Positions 10,834 to 22,420 of a stretch of DNA of 64,000 bases are shown here, piece after piece. The notes beneath the pieces were generated by a model. The model was given only the letters and a program-made list of their open reading frames with translations. It had not been told where the DNA came from and ran no database searches. Source of the DNA: Hypericum androsaemum (taxonomy: Eukaryota; Streptophyta; Magnoliopsida; Malpighiales; Hypericaceae). The stretch covers positions 6,443,906-6,507,905 of the forward strand of contig OZ023199.1 of assembly GCA_963995505.1 (NCBI GenBank), read 5' to 3'. How positions within the stretch are numbered: the stretch's first letter is position 1; each line of letters opens with the position of its first letter. The position numbers and the translations under genes were made by a program.

Positions 10834-11598
10834 TCACTTCACTGCGACCCAATGTTGCTCACCCAGATTGCTCAAGAACTTGTTCATCACTCCCACTGCA
10901 TGTGCTATGTCTGGTCTCGTGCAAACCGTAGCATATAATAATCTACCCACTACCGATGTATAAGGAGTCTTCTCCATTTGAGCCTTCATCGCCTCACTCT
11001 TAGGCGAGTCCTTCTTGGACAGCTTAAACTGCCCACCCAAAGGAGTTAACTTGGGCTTGGTCTTTTGCATTTTAAACCTCTTCAACACCTTCTCAATGTA
11101 CTCGGCCTGTAAGAGAAAGAACTTCCCTTTTGCCTTATTTCTCTCAATCCTCATCCCAAGGATTTGCTTAGCCTCCCCCAAGTCTTTTATGGCAAACCTC
11201 TCAGACAATTGCTTCTTCTCCTTACGCACCTCCCGAGCACTAGAGCCTGCTATCAACATGTCATCAACATAAAGCAGGAGGATGATATAGCTCTTGTCAA
11301 AACTCTTGAAATAGAAACAATAGTCCACCTCACAATGCACGAACTCAATCTCGTGCATGAACCCATCAAACTTCTTGTACCACTACTTTGGAGCTTGCTT
11401 CAACCCATACAAGCTCTTCCTTAACCTGCACAAATGCTTACTATTACCACCCGACAAGTACCCCTCCGGTTGTACCATATAGATCTCCTCACCTAGATCA
11501 CCATGGAGAAAGGCTGTCTTCACATCCAACTGCTCCAACATTGAATTTTCTAAATCCACCATACTCAACACCATACGAATAGTGGTAAGCTTTACCAT
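10834..11598 (-). pseudogene. Copia reverse transcriptase fragment
   Basis: Two frames (11383-11598 and 10834-11358) cover the Copia RT. The first has QLDVKTAFLHGDLGEEIYM, with the catalytic Asp in VKTAFLHG context. The second has LLLYVDDMLIAG, an intact YVDD box, then TRPDIAHAVGVMNKF. A stop at about 11380 separates them. Confidence 0.9.
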
Positions 11599-12119
11599 GG
11601 GAGTAAAAATATCGGTAAAATCAATATCGTACTTCTACTGAAATCCCTTCATAGTGAGTCTTGCCTTGTAACGATTGGTATCATCCGCCTCTTGCTTTAT
11701 CCTATACACCTACTTGTTTTGCAGTATCTTCTTGTCTTTAGGGAGTTTGACTAATTCCCAAGTCTATTACTCCTCAATGACTCTATCTCGTCATCCATCG
11801 CAAGCTTCCACTTACCCACTTGTCTGCTCTCCTAGACCTCTACAAAATCCTAGGGTTCTCCTCCATCGGTCAATAGGAGATAGAAGTTGGCTGGCGAATA
11901 TCTATCTGGAGACCCACGTTGTCTAGTGGACCTCCTCACCGGAACTACTAGTGGTGGAGAACTTAGTTTCGCCTCCTCCTCGGCCTCCTGGCCATTTTGT
12001 ACTTTCTTGGTCCCACTCGAGTTCCAGATGTCTAACTCGACCATCTCCGTCCTAGAATCCATCTCATCGGATACACTCTCCCTGTCCTTGTACAACACCT
12101 TCTGATTGAATATGACATC

Positions 12120-12782
12120 CTAGTTTCTAATAACCTTGTGGTTCTTCTCATCCCAAAACCTAAAACCAAAATCATCTCCTCCATATCCAATGAACGTACA
12201 CTTCTTGGACTTGACATCTAGCTTGCTCGTCTCACCTACATCAATATGAACATACAAAACACAACCAAACACCCGAAGGTAGGTTAGATCAATCTCCTTA
12301 CCACTCCAAGCCTCTTCTTGTACCCCATTCTCCAAAGGGGTTGATGGTCCTCTATTGATCAAGATTGGCGCGGTGTGAACTGCATCTGTCCAAAACATAT
12401 TTGGTAGGGCACACTTCAACCTTATGGCCCTAGCTCTCTCATTGATCATCCTATTCATCCCCTCCGTGATGCCATTTTGTTGGGGGGTTCCACCTACTAT
12501 CTTCTCTATGCGAATCTCATTCGCCGTACAGTAATCCTTGTACCCTTGAAGCTCGTACTCTCTGTCATTGTCAGATCTCAAGCACTTCACGTTAAGACCC
12601 GTCTCATTCTCCACAAGGGCTCTCCACTTTCTGAAGGCATCGAAGGCTTCAGACTTGTGTTTCAAAAAGTAGACATGTAACTTCCTCGTGGAATCATCAA
12701 TAAAGGTCATGTAATACATAGAACCACCCAAGGATGCCATTGGTTTTGGGCCCCATAAATTACTGTGGACCAACTCAAGCAT
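12120..12782 (-). pseudogene. Copia integrase core fragment
   Basis: The frame has the DDE-type core: LVHSNLWGP (first Asp replaced by Asn), YMTFIDDSTRK, CLRSDNDREY (second Asp present) and GTPQQNGITEG (catalytic Glu retained). It ends in the FGCVLYVH / FIGYGGDDFGFRFW region that follows integrase in Copia. The Asn change alone predicts loss of strand transfer. Confidence 0.9.
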
Positions 12783-12785
12783 CTC

Positions 12786-13043
12786 CTACTTCGAGGGCCT
12801 GCCACCTCTCGAAAAGCTCACCCTTTTCTGCTTCTCGAGAACAAAATCCCCACAAATACTCACTTCCACTTTCTTGAGGTCTGGTAGCTTCCCCTTCAAG
12901 CGTAGCACCCTCATCCCCTTCTCATTCATGTGGTCAAGACGACTATGCCACAAATTTGTAATATCCGTAGCTCCTACAAGATTAATACTCTTGGTGTTCC
13001 TTGTTGTATACAACGTCCTTTCCTTCTCTCCTCGAGCCACCAC
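12786..13043 (-). pseudogene. Copia gag-pre-integrase fragment
   Basis: It contains LWHSRLDHMNEKGMRVL, the His-rich pre-integrase zinc region found just before the Copia integrase core. Confidence 0.85.
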
Positions 13044-13104
13044 TATAGCTCTATTGGTGATTTTCTATCTCTTACAACCAAAGGTCACTGTGTAACCCTC
13101 ATAA

Positions 13105-13704
13105 TTAAGTTGCCCCACGGAAAGCAAATTCCTCTTCAACTCCGAAATATGCCTTACCTTCTTCAATAACAACAACGACCCATTGGGAGTATGAATTCAA
13201 ACATCCCCCCGCCCACAACTTGTAAAGCCTCATCACCACTAGATAGACCTTGCCCAAATTTCCCGGGGTATACCTCTCCATCATCCCCGCATCACTACAA
13301 GAATAAAATGAAGCTCCCAAATCCAATATACATGCCTCCAATAGACTACTCACACTCAAGACCAACGCTTCCCTGTAGTCCTCTGTCGTTGCATTGGCCG
13401 ACTTGTCCTCCTTCTTCTTTGGTGTCGTGCAATGGTCGCTAAAGTGACCATATTGCTCACAATTCCAATATTGAACCGAGCTCCTATCCTTCTTCGAACC
13501 ACCCTTCAACTTGGACTTGGATCTCTCCCGTTCCTTCTTCCCTTTCGACTTAGACTCAGACCTCTCCCTATTACCAATGCTCAACACCACACTCAATGCT
13601 ACACCAGATTCTTTCCCACGAATCTCCTCACTCATAATCAAATCCCTCACCTCATTTAGCTTAAGTGTCACCTTCTCTTCCGAGGCACTATCCGCCATCA
13701 CCAT
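13105..13704 (-). pseudogene. Copia gag C-terminus and protease fragment
   Basis: The zinc knuckle reads YWNCEQYGHFSDHC, with the first Cys changed to Tyr. The protease site reads CILDLGASFYSC, where Copia proteases have DSGAS. Both changes predict inactive products. Confidence 0.85.
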
Positions 13705-13746
13705 GCCATTTCAACTATTGGGTAAAGAACTAAGTAAAATTAGGAC

Positions 13747-14109
13747 TTATACCTCATTGTCAAACTTGATCTTCACCGAACTTAATTGAGAGATCGTCAT
13801 GTTGAAATCGTTGAGATGCTTGGCCACCATGATACCCTCCGCCATCCTAAGGTTGAACAACTTCCTCATAAAGTGAATCTTGTTGGCTACCGAGGGCTTC
13901 TCATACATCTCGGACAACGTCGTTAACATCTCCTTCGTGGTCTTCGAATTCACCATGTGTAGAGCCACGTTCTTAGACAAGGACAAGTGCACCACGCTCA
14001 TCATCTTGCGGTCTAGCAACTTCCACTCCTCCTCCTTTATATCGTCAGACTTCTTCTCACCAAGCGGTAAGTGCAAGTCCTTACCATGCATATAATCTTC
14101 TATTTGCAT
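13747..14109 (-). pseudogene. Copia gag N-terminal (UBN2-type) fragment
   Basis: The 120-residue frame includes TKEMLTTLSEMYEKPSVANK, MRKLFNLRMAEG and HLNDFNMTISQL, a typical Copia gag helical region. The true start codon is not evident. Confidence 0.85.
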
Positions 14110-14200
14110 CTTTCAAAAGCCGTAGTCGACGCCATCGAACTTCTCCACGGGCGACTTCCCTTCATCTATCATGGTTGCTCCCACCACGCCCTAAACCCGA

Positions 14201-14214
14201 GCTCTGATACCAAT
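14201..14214 (-). other. iMet-tRNA primer-binding site
   Basis: The complement of GCTCTGATACCAAT reads TGGTATCAGAGC, the standard plant Copia site complementary to the 3' end of initiator tRNA-Met. It sits directly next to the 5' LTR. Confidence 0.95.
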
Positions 14215-14850
14215 TGTTGGGAAATACGAGGGCCCCAAGCAAACACAACACAAGCACACGAGCAAATTGCGAATACGAGAAAGAACGAACTCACAAGGAA
14301 ACACACACACACAAAGAACACGAGGAATTTGGTTACCCAGTTTGACACGAAAGTCTACGTCCGAGGGCGTACCAAGCCAGGGAAGATTTTTATTATTTCA
14401 ATCTTTTGGAGCTTCACTTGCTCTATTACAAAGAATGGTGCCACCTACTCTCTTGGAACTATTACAAATGAGATTACAATGGGTATTTATAGAACCACAA
14501 ACCCTACAAGGGTTATTGAGTCGGGAGGGGCGGCCGCCAAGGAGGTGGCAGACATTTTTCGGGCGCCAATGAAAGTGATACGCCGCCAAGGAGGTTACTG
14601 ACATTTTTCGGGCGCCAGTGAAAGTGATACTTTGATGGACAAGTTTTTGCCCCTCCCGACTCAAGGGGGTGGCAAGAGCAACCCTTCACAAGCTGTCCAA
14701 TTGGCGGCCGCCAGCGCTGCTGCCACTCCTCAACTCGCTTCGTCTCGCTTCCCAGGTTTCGACTCTTGACCCGATCGATACCCCAAGCGTCTTCGGACTC
14801 CGAACTCAATCCAATCAACTCTGAATCATCCTCAAGCTTCATATCCAACA
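14215..14850 (-). repeat. Copia LTR, right (5' LTR in element sense)
   Basis: It begins TGTTGGGAAATACGAG and ends ATATCCAACA. It carries a tandem duplication of about 49 bases (14532-14581 and 14582-14630, each with GACATTTTTCGGGCGCCA) that the left LTR lacks. Confidence 0.9.
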
Positions 14851-15271
14851 TTCGCTTTATCTTAGACTTACTTATTAGATTATATATAAATCATGTCAAT
14901 ACAAACATAAAATATTAAATCCGTTCCGTAGAAACCGGTAAAATTTGCGAAGTTTCATGATTTGAAATTTCATCACTGATGACGAGCTCAAACAATAGAC
15001 CATCCAACAACTCACACCCAAAACACCACACAAATTGGCATTTCTATTTTTGAATTCAGAAACGTGGTATACAGTCAAGGAATCAATTACGCAATCATAG
15101 GACATCCGTGATCAGATAAAAAATTGGAAAGTAATTACAAATTGTATCAATTGAGCATGTGCATTTATCTACTAGGGTTTTTGTGAATTTAAAAATGCTT
15201 TCGTCCTGAACACGCAATGACAGAAACCTAACTTGACAACTTGACAAGTTCAAGTCGTTCCTATCCAAGAG
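14851..15271. other. AT-rich spacer, nothing recognised
   Basis: About 420 bases of AT-rich sequence lie between the Copia element and a repeat cluster. No coding or structural signal was seen. Confidence 0.5.
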
Positions 15272-15785
15272 ATTCGGACGTTAGAGATTATCCTATTTTA
15301 GCATTGTCCATGACTTTCGCATGATATATATTAAACCAAAAAATTCCGTCTTGTCCAATTTTTAAAACGTTGGGATTGGCGGCTTTTTTTAGATCTCTCT
15401 TATTTAGAATCGAACAATCGAACATTGTTAGATCTTATTTTAGGATAATTCTCTAATATTAATTTTTTTGTGATATCCAATATTTATTTTTTATGTACAT
15501 AAAGATTGAATCCAGTAATGATTTGGACGTTAGAGATTATCAATTTTTAGCATTGTTCATAACTTTCACATGATATATATTAAACCAAAAATCTGTCCTG
15601 TCCAATTTTTAAAACGCTGGGATTGGTTGGGTATTATAATGATTTTATGTTCATAAAGATTGAATCCAATAATGATTTGGACGTTAGAGATTGTCCAATT
15701 TCAGCATTGTTCATAACTTTCACATGTTATATATTCAACTATAAAAAAATCCGTCTTGTCCAATTTTTAAAACGTTGGGATTGGC
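15272..15785. repeat. Three degenerate copies of a ~115 bp repeat
   Basis: Copies begin near 15272, 15521 and 15671. Each has GGACGTTAGAGATT, then a segment like ACTTTCACATGATATATATT, and ends TCCAATTTTTAAAACG. The second and third also share an upstream AAAGATTGAATCCA, giving a period of about 152. No element type is recognised. The third copy is cut by the next LTR. Confidence 0.75.
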
Positions 15786-17117
15786 TGAACCCGAGACGGA
15801 TCCGGAGTTGTCGTCCCAAGGTCGGTCTATACTATGCTAGGCTATGCTAAGCTATGGGCTACGAGCTAAGGAAAAATGATAAAGATAGAAGAGTAGTTGG
15901 TTGTTGTGTTTGTCAATCTCCGTTCTCTCGCCCGAGCCCTCCTTATATAGAGTGCCTTGGCCTAACCTCCGCCCCTTCAGAATAGGAAATCCTAAACCGC
16001 CTCCAAGACCTTCGGCTCCAAGTCTCAATCCCGAGAGATCCACTTCAAGTTATTTGTTCCTAATATGACGGAATCCTCTCGGTTCAGTACAAGCCGTCTT
16101 CCTTAAATGAGCAGATCCCGTCCTCGAATAGGAAGTTTTCAAAATGTGACGACCAAGCAATTGCGGCCTAAAGAGGAACTTACCAAGTCTTGCCAAATAT
16201 TGAGAATCTCAGCTCAAGTTAGGAAAATATAGATCGTCTTGACCTTCTCGAATCTCCCACGCAAAATCTTGACTCAAGTCTTTCATCGCCCAAGACGGAC
16301 ATCTCGTCAGGCCCAAAGTGAATCCCAAAATGGGCTCAAGCTAACGGCCTCCTCAATCAAAGTGGACCTATTCCTGGAATTACCTTCCCGCCTACTAAGG
16401 TCAAATGAGCTTCCCGCTCAGGTCCAAGTTTGCTTCTCACCTTCGGCTTCTCGCTCGGCTTCTCGCCTTAGGCTCCTCGCTCGTCTTCTCGCCTTAGGCT
16501 TCTCGCCTTAGGCTTCCCGCCTTAGGCTTCTCGCTCGGCTTTCCGCCTTAGGCTTCTCGCTCGGCCTCTCACCGTAGGTCTCTCACTCGGCCTCTCGCCA
16601 CTCGGCCTCTCGCCACTCGGCCTTTCGCCACTCGGCCTCTCGCCGTAGACCTCTCACTCGGCCTCTCGCCGTATGCCTCTCACTCGGCCTCTTGCCACTC
16701 GCCGTAGGCCTCTCGCTCGGCCTCTTGCTCGGCCTCTCGCACTCGGCCTCTCGCCACTCGGCCTCTCGCTCGGCCTCTCGCTCAGCTCCTTGCTCAGCCT
16801 CTCACCGTAGGCCTCTCACTCGGCTCCTCGCTCGTGCTTCCCACCGGCCTCTCGCCTATGTGAGTGAGAAGAATTTCTCGATCGGACTCGCCCACGTGGA
16901 CGAGAGGAACCTCTCACCCGGGCTCACCAATGTGAGCGAGAAGAGTCTCTCGCTCAGACTCGCCTACGTGGGTGAGAGGAGCCTCTCGCCTGGGCTCACC
17001 TACGTGAGCAAGAGGGGCCTCTCGCCTGGGCTCTACGTACCGACGAGCCCGAGCCAATTCCCGCACATCCGGAGATAGATCGTCTTCAATCTGAGATATT
17101 AATTTCGTGCTCCAACA
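15786..17117 (-). repeat. LTR (about 1.33 kb) with internal minisatellites
   Basis: It starts TGAACCCGAGACGGATCCGG and ends CTCCAACA. The TATA-containing stretch near 15950 (TTATATAG) and the CCGGAG...CGTCCC start resemble the LTR at 19416. About 600 bases are occupied by tandem repeats. Confidence 0.65.
16430..17035. repeat. Minisatellites inside the LTR
   Basis: 16430-16850 is a run of short units around CTCGGCCTCTCGCC and CTTAGGCTTCTCG. 16855-17035 changes to longer units around GGCTCACCTACGTGAGCGAG with alternating GAGAGG blocks. The units are degenerate, so the array is not recent. Confidence 0.85.
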
Positions 17118-17886
17118 ATGCCCCCCGCACGTTAACGCTTCGGTACGGTTAGGCGAGTAGTGTTGACGTGGTTCTTCATCTTCAGCTTGGCTTCCTTCCA
17201 CTAGCTTATAACAAAATGAAAATGTGCAGCTCAAAGAAGTCTAGGCTGTCGTCCTGAGGACATATTTGGCCGACTGATATGGTGACAAGGCGTAAACGTG
17301 CAGTCACCTTGTCACCCATTACTTTACTCTTCATGGGCAAGACGGAGTACTTGCCCTCCAGGTATGGCATTGATCAATCTTCTGACCGAATGCACCTTCC
17401 ATTTGATTAAGCTTGTACATCGGGAAGACCAGCCATCCATGCCTCTCCAAAACACACTTGTTGGCACTAGGGACCCTTCGTATAGGACCACTTCAATATA
17501 GAGGGTGGTCGACACGAATGGGCGTGCATCGGCCATCGTGATCAACACCTTCCCATCTAATTTCCATTGAATTAGACATTGGCGGATGAAAGATGGGATT
17601 ACTTAATTGGAGCAGACCGAGTCTCGCCCTTTCCTGACAAAATTAGTTATGACCATGCCGGTCGGGCTGGCATCCTCTTTCTCCTTATTGTGTTCGCAGA
17701 GGAGCAACTGAAGAAAGGTTTTCACCACACCCATGCCATCCACGGGTACTCTCTCGATTAGCTCCCCAAGGATATGAGCCGTGATGCAGAGAGATTTCTT
17801 ATGATTATCCATTCTTCGGGTTGACCTCACAATGGTGACGTCGCCATTGAAGGCTTCCACCATGGAAATGATAGAGGACATCTCTC

Positions 17887-18675
17887 CTATCTGAGGCTCA
17901 GTAGGGTCCTTTTTATCATGTCATCTTTAAAGTGGCTCGATTGGTTGGGCTCTTGTCCGAGGCTAGCTGATGTCCTATTGATTGCCAGCTTGCTTGGAAA
18001 GTCCCCAAACTTAATGCACCTCGTGTCAAGGTCGACCGAAACCTCCTTCTCTTTTTGGTCGAGAATAGACTCTCGCTGGGTGTCCTCCTTGGGATGAATC
18101 TCGCTCATGACCTTGGGTACCCACTTGCGGGTCAACTTTCTGCGTAGTATAGTGGGTGCCTTTAGTTGGACCTCTTTAATGTGCTTGAGGTCATCTCCCT
18201 TCTCCCAGTTAGAGGCTTTCACATCCTTCGCTCGGCTTTGAGTCGAGGCCAAATGATACTTCACCCATGGACGAGCTAGAAGCACCTTTTGTTTCTCCAG
18301 CTTGACCCTTTGCTCTGCGATTTTCCTTTCGAGGTCCTTGATAGCTTGCCTTCTTTTCTGGATCTTCCTTTCAAGGCGACGTCTCTGGGTGTTGGTCAGG
18401 ACATCTCGCATTGGTGGATCAGGGATGACCCTTCTATCTTCAAGTCGGTTAAAGACATACCGATGTGGGTTGGACCCATCTTGAAGGTCCACCTTGATAC
18501 GAGGATTACAGAGCCTCCACGTCTCATCGGCTTCCTTCGGACGGTAGAAGTTTTGAGTCCTTAGGATTATACTATTAGGTGGCCGTCCTTGCCCCCCGAG
18601 TCTTACCTCTCGGGTCTTAAGGTCAGCCTTCCCTTGCTTAGGACTATTGGCCCTCTCAAACAAAAGCACTTCCAA
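17887..18675 (-). CDS. Gypsy-like gag-pol linker ORF, 262 residues
   Basis: The frame is uninterrupted. Its middle is strongly basic and coiled-coil-like, with LTNTQRRRLERKIQKRRQAI and a following KDLERKIAEQRVKLEKQ stretch. The TQRRR block is typical of the region between gag and protease in some plant Gypsy elements, and a diverged version (LTKTQERRFERK) lies at 21740-21850 in the neighbouring element. I infer retrotransposon origin, not a host gene. No catalytic motif is visible. Confidence 0.5.
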   Translation of the reverse strand: MEVLLFERANSPKQGKADLKTREVRLGGQGRPPNSIILRTQNFYRPKEADETWRLCNPRIKVDLQDGSNPHRYVFNRLEDRRVIPDPPMRDVLTNTQRRRLERKIQKRRQAIKDLERKIAEQRVKLEKQKVLLARPWVKYHLASTQSRAKDVKASNWEKGDDLKHIKEVQLKAPTILRRKLTRKWVPKVMSEIHPKEDTQRESILDQKEKEVSVDLDTRCIKFGDFPSKLAINRTSASLGQEPNQSSHFKDDMIKRTLLSLR

Positions 18676-18960
18676 GTCTTTGGAATGCCGTTGTTGGGCA
18701 ATCTTCCTTGCGTCCCAAGTCTTGCCTCTCGGGTCTTAAGGTCGGCCTTCCCTCGCTTAGGATGATCGACTCCCCTTGAACAAAAGGATTTGTGAGCGTT
18801 TGGTATATCGTTATCAGGCAGCCTTCTGTGTCCCCCAAGTCTTGCCTCTCGGGTTTTAGGATCAATTTTTGCTTTCTTAGGGTCCGGTCGTCCCTGCCCC
18901 CGAGTCTTGCCCTTTGGGTATTAGGATTGGCCTTCTCTTGCTTGGGACTTCTCTTTTGAC

Positions 18961-19415
18961 TTCGATGATGTAATCAATAGAAAATGTAATTTTTTGCTTT
19001 TGATGGCGAGTATTTTTCTAGGAAAATACAATTTTACTTATAAAAAAAATACTTCTATCTATAAATAAATGCATTTCTTGAATATAATCGAGAAAAATAA
19101 TGAGGCCAGCACATGGCATATGGCTTTAAGCATCTATGTATCTGGACGTAGAATTGTGTTCTGGCCATATTATTGTTAGTACCTTTTCCTTTTCCCAGTT
19201 TTTTTCTATTGAAATTTCTGCAAAAAGGTTTTAATGAGACCACCGCCTACAATCTCGTCTTTGGGGAGAAAATTCTGTACTTGTTAATATGTAATATGTA
19301 CATTTTATTACTAGTAATAAAAATTTACCGATTACAAAAAAGAGAGAGGAAGAGATTAGAACAAAAATGTTACTTTTAATTTTAGAATGTTCCTAATAAA
19401 ATTTGAAAAGGTTAA
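18961..19415. other. AT-rich spacer, nothing recognised
   Basis: The stretch between the two Gypsy-like elements holds only AT-rich sequence with short runs of A. No gene or repeat was recognised. Confidence 0.5.
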
Positions 19416-19999
19416 TGCTCGTGACGGGCCGGAGTGCTCGTCCCAAGGTCAATCTAACGCTAAGGGAACAAAAGTGGCCGGAGCCATGGTTACTAACTAA
19501 ACTAAGATAAAAAGCTAAAGCTTGATAAGAATTTTGTGTTTGATCTGTGGATGTCTGTGCCTTGACCTCGTACCTTGCTTATATGGGGAAAGATCGACCC
19601 TACCTCCTTTTAAGCCATGTTTCAGTCAGACTCAAAGACTTCAAGCTTATCTCCTTCCAACGTTTATCCTTATTCAGCCTAGACTCCTCAGTCAGTTCCC
19701 CTAGTCCGCGTCTACAAGAATCCCCCGAAGGCTCGGGCATCTTCAAGTCTATCTCATCCTTCACAGGGTCCATATTTATCCTTATCTCTCCATGCTTATC
19801 CTCATCTCTTGAGAGTCTGAATGCAACCGAACTTCTTGCACCTCTCAACCTCTTCAAAAGCTCATCTTACCCCAGCCTCTTACTGCCTTAGCCCAACTAG
19901 ATCTCCTTGATCCATGCCATAGCCGGCATCACTTCTCACGGTCGAAAGTGTTGACCCTAATATTAAGGAAAAACCACTAAGGTCCTCCACTTGATAAAA

Positions 20000-20440
20000 A
20001 AATTGCCAACTTCCCCGACCTAGAGGAAAAACTCTCTAGCTTCCTTTACCCAGAGGAAAACATTGCCAACTCCCCTTTCCTAGAGGAAAAATTACCAACT
20101 CCCCTTCACAGAGGGAAAAGTTATCAGCTCCCCCTTCCAAGAGAAAAAATTACCAATTCCTCCTTCCTAGAGAGAAAAGTTATCAGCTCCACCCCTTCTG
20201 AGAGAGAAAATTGCCAACTTCTCCTTCCCAAAGGGAAAAGTTATCATCTCCTCTTTCCAAGAGAGAAAATTACCAATTCCCCTTTCCCAGAGGGAAAAAT
20301 TGTCAGCTCCCCCTTCTAAGAGAAAAATTACCAATTCTCCCTTCCCAGAGGGAAAAGTTGTCAGTTCCCCTTCCAAGAGAGAAAATTACCAATTCTCCCT
20401 TCCGAGAGGAAAAAGTGGCTTACTCCCTCTACCTAGAGGA
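20000..20440. repeat. Tandem ~57 bp repeat (CCCAGAGGGAAAAGTT / AAGAGAGAAAATTACC)
   Basis: Alternating half-units GAGGGAAAAGTTATCAGCTC and GAGAAAATTACCAATTCCCC recur at least six times. The same array, shorter, is present in the right LTR at 24550-24750. Confidence 0.85.
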
Positions 20441-20824
20441 AAAAACATGCTGACCATTAAGAGGAAGGACTGCAACTACCTCAGCCTACTTGAACTTGGC
20501 TTGACTTCCGCAAGGCAGTCTTCCAAATCAGCGACTTGCTAAAGACAAGGCTAACACTATATTGCTAACTTTTGGAGGCTTTGGTCCATATCACCGACTT
20601 ACCGAAGCCTATCGTAGCTACCTTTAGTAGGTTGCCTTCTTGAACCCTGGGCGCACTATTTCAAGCTTCAATATAGGGTATAAAGGCTGAGGGTACCCAA
20701 GCTGATTTGAGGTTGAGGGTATCAAGGCTGGGGGTACCAAAACTACCTTGAGCATATCCAGCCAAGGCAAGTTGAAGTTCAAGTCCAGGTACCTCAATAA
20801 TTACCTTAGTCGATCCCGAGTGAC

Positions 20825-20965
20825 AAATCTATGGCTACCTTCACCAAGTCGCTACCTTCATCAGGTCGCTACCTTCATTAGGTCACTACCTTCATCAGGT
20901 AACTACCTTCAACAGCCACTACTTTGATTAGGCCGCTACCTTCAATAGGTAGCTACCTTCAGCAA
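20825..20965. repeat. Tandem ~20 bp repeat (GCTACCTTCATCAGGTC)
   Basis: Seven or more copies of a unit near CGCTACCTTCATCAGGT occur here. A matching set lies at 25150-25240 in the right LTR. Confidence 0.85.
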
Positions 20966-22201
20966 GTCGAGATTGCTCTAATAAGTTGATCGCTTTGTAT
21001 TGTGATAAGGTGTAGACCTCCAATTGCCTTGTGACCTCTCTACAGCTTTACTCTTCATAGGTGAGTAAGGCACATATTTATCAACAGGTCCCAACCGTCT
21101 TCACTAAGGTTGTCTTCACTCATACTATCATTTCGCTCCAACTTCTCTCCCTCTTCGCTGAGGTGATCTTTCACACCAGTTCTTCATCCTAGTCAAGCCA
21201 ACTCAGTAACTCGCCCTGACTAGGGCCACTATGTAGTCTCAACTTCTTATAGTCCCCGATCTTCACATAAGATGGGTCTAGGTCAGCTATGAATTCTTTT
21301 TCATCCCTTTCACTAGAGCTATTGCCCCAACCTAGTTTCTCTTCTTGACAAGGGCCATCATCAAGCTTTAGCTTCTCGAAGGTGCTGAACCTCACGTAAC
21401 TTGAGTCTAGATCATTTATGACCTCTCTTTTTTTCTGGCTGGTAGGTGTCTCCTACGAGGGGTTGTCTTTGGGATAGACTTCACTCTTGACCTTGGATAC
21501 CCACATCTTCTTGTCCAGCTTCTCCAAAAGGTCAGTGTATCTTCTTGCCCTTGTAGATTATCTTCTGCTGTCATACTCTCCTATTGGAGCTCTTGCCTTA
21601 TCAGATTCCCGCATCAGTGTCTTGCCCTCGTCGTATTTTGGTATTTTACCTTCTATAAGCCAGCCTCGCTCAGAGGCCGTATGGCACTATTTTACTAAAA
21701 TAATCAGAAGGGCTTTTTACTCTTCGAGTTGAGGCTTATGTTCGGCTAGTTGTCTCTCAAGGTCCCTTGTGATCTGCTTTTGGGCTTGGACCTTTCTCTC
21801 AAAGCGACGCTCCTGAGTCTTTGTCAAAATTCTGGTTGGAGGTTGCTCTGGTACGAGAATCTTCTATCCTAATGGGTGGGATACATCTCATTGTAGGTCA
21901 GAGGTATCTTGGAGGTCCATCTTGATGCGAGGGTGGTTAACTTTCTACTTGTTATCCAACACCCTTGGTAGGAAGCATTTAGATGTCCTTCAGTGCTGCT
22001 CCTCTTGATGCTGACCTGGTCTCTCGAGTGTCTTCTTTAAGTATCTTTGAGGGTCGTGCCTCCTGAGTATCTCCCTCAGGTCTCTTTGAGGGCCTTGCCT
22101 TTCGAATGTCTCTTTTAGGTCTCTTTGAGGGCCTTGCTCCCCGAGTATCTCCCTCAGGCCTATTTAAGGGTTTTTCCCTGTGAGTGTGTCCCTCAGGTCT
22201 C

Positions 22202-22420
22202 TTAGGGGCTTCTTCTCTCGCCTAGATTATTCTTTTTTTCACTTCTCCTAAGGTCAACCACTGTGATTGGAGTAATGAAAGAGGCCATCTTTTGTGACTC
22301 TTTGGCGAACTTCAGTTGGCCATCCTTGATCGCTTGCTGTATTTGGTTGCGAAAAACCACACAATTGGCAGTGTTGTGTGATTTCCTTGCATGCCACTTG
22401 TAGTACCTTATTGCTTTCAA
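22202..22420 (-). pseudogene. Gypsy gag C-terminal fragment
   Basis: The frame includes CVVFRNQIQQAIKDGQLKFA after KSHNTAN, the conserved post-gag block of a group of plant Gypsy elements. It is followed by a Lys/Arg-rich tail. Confidence 0.75.

Larger units (their letters stand above)
9609..14850 (-). mobile_element. Decayed full-length Copia retrotransposon
   Basis: LTRs at 9609-10222 and 14215-14850 flank a 4.0 kb interior with the Copia order on the minus strand: gag, protease, integrase, RT, RNase H. The target duplication is TTCGT on the left and TTCGC on the right (4 of 5). An iMet primer site lies inside the right LTR and a polypurine tract inside the left. The frame is broken by stops and shifts into at least seven pieces. 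Catalytic changes add to this: first integrase Asp to Asn (LVHSNLWGP), protease DSG to DLG, and first zinc-knuckle Cys to Tyr. It is dead but complete in structure. Confidence 0.95.
15786..18960 (-). mobile_element. Partial Gypsy-like element, one LTR plus interior
   Basis: An LTR (15786-17117) is followed by the same interior junction as the 2396-5636 element: CTCCAACA|ATGCCCCCC. The interior carries a 262-residue minus-strand frame and other gag-pol-linker-like pieces, but no RT or integrase. No second LTR is found before 19416, so the 5' half (minus sense) is lost. The right edge is approximate; 18590-18960 repeats short blocks like TCTTGCCTCTCGGG that also occur near 22000-22200 of the next element. 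Confidence 0.7.
19416..21000 (-). repeat. LTR, left copy (with two minisatellites)
   Basis: It starts TGCTCGTGACGGGCCGGAG, like the LTR at 15786. The right part (20000-21000) matches 24540-25280, for example the shared AAGAGGAAGGACTGC and TTGACTTCCGCAAGG blocks. Confidence 0.65.

Noticed and set aside
17887..18675. 262-residue ORF as a host coiled-coil gene
   Set aside because: Its TQRRR block has a diverged counterpart at the same place in the neighbouring Gypsy-like element, so it belongs to the retroelement.
20000..20965. CRISPR-like array from regularly spaced repeats
   Set aside because: Units are contiguous and degenerate with no unique spacers, they recur in the partner LTR, and the DNA is plant nuclear. 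They are minisatellites.
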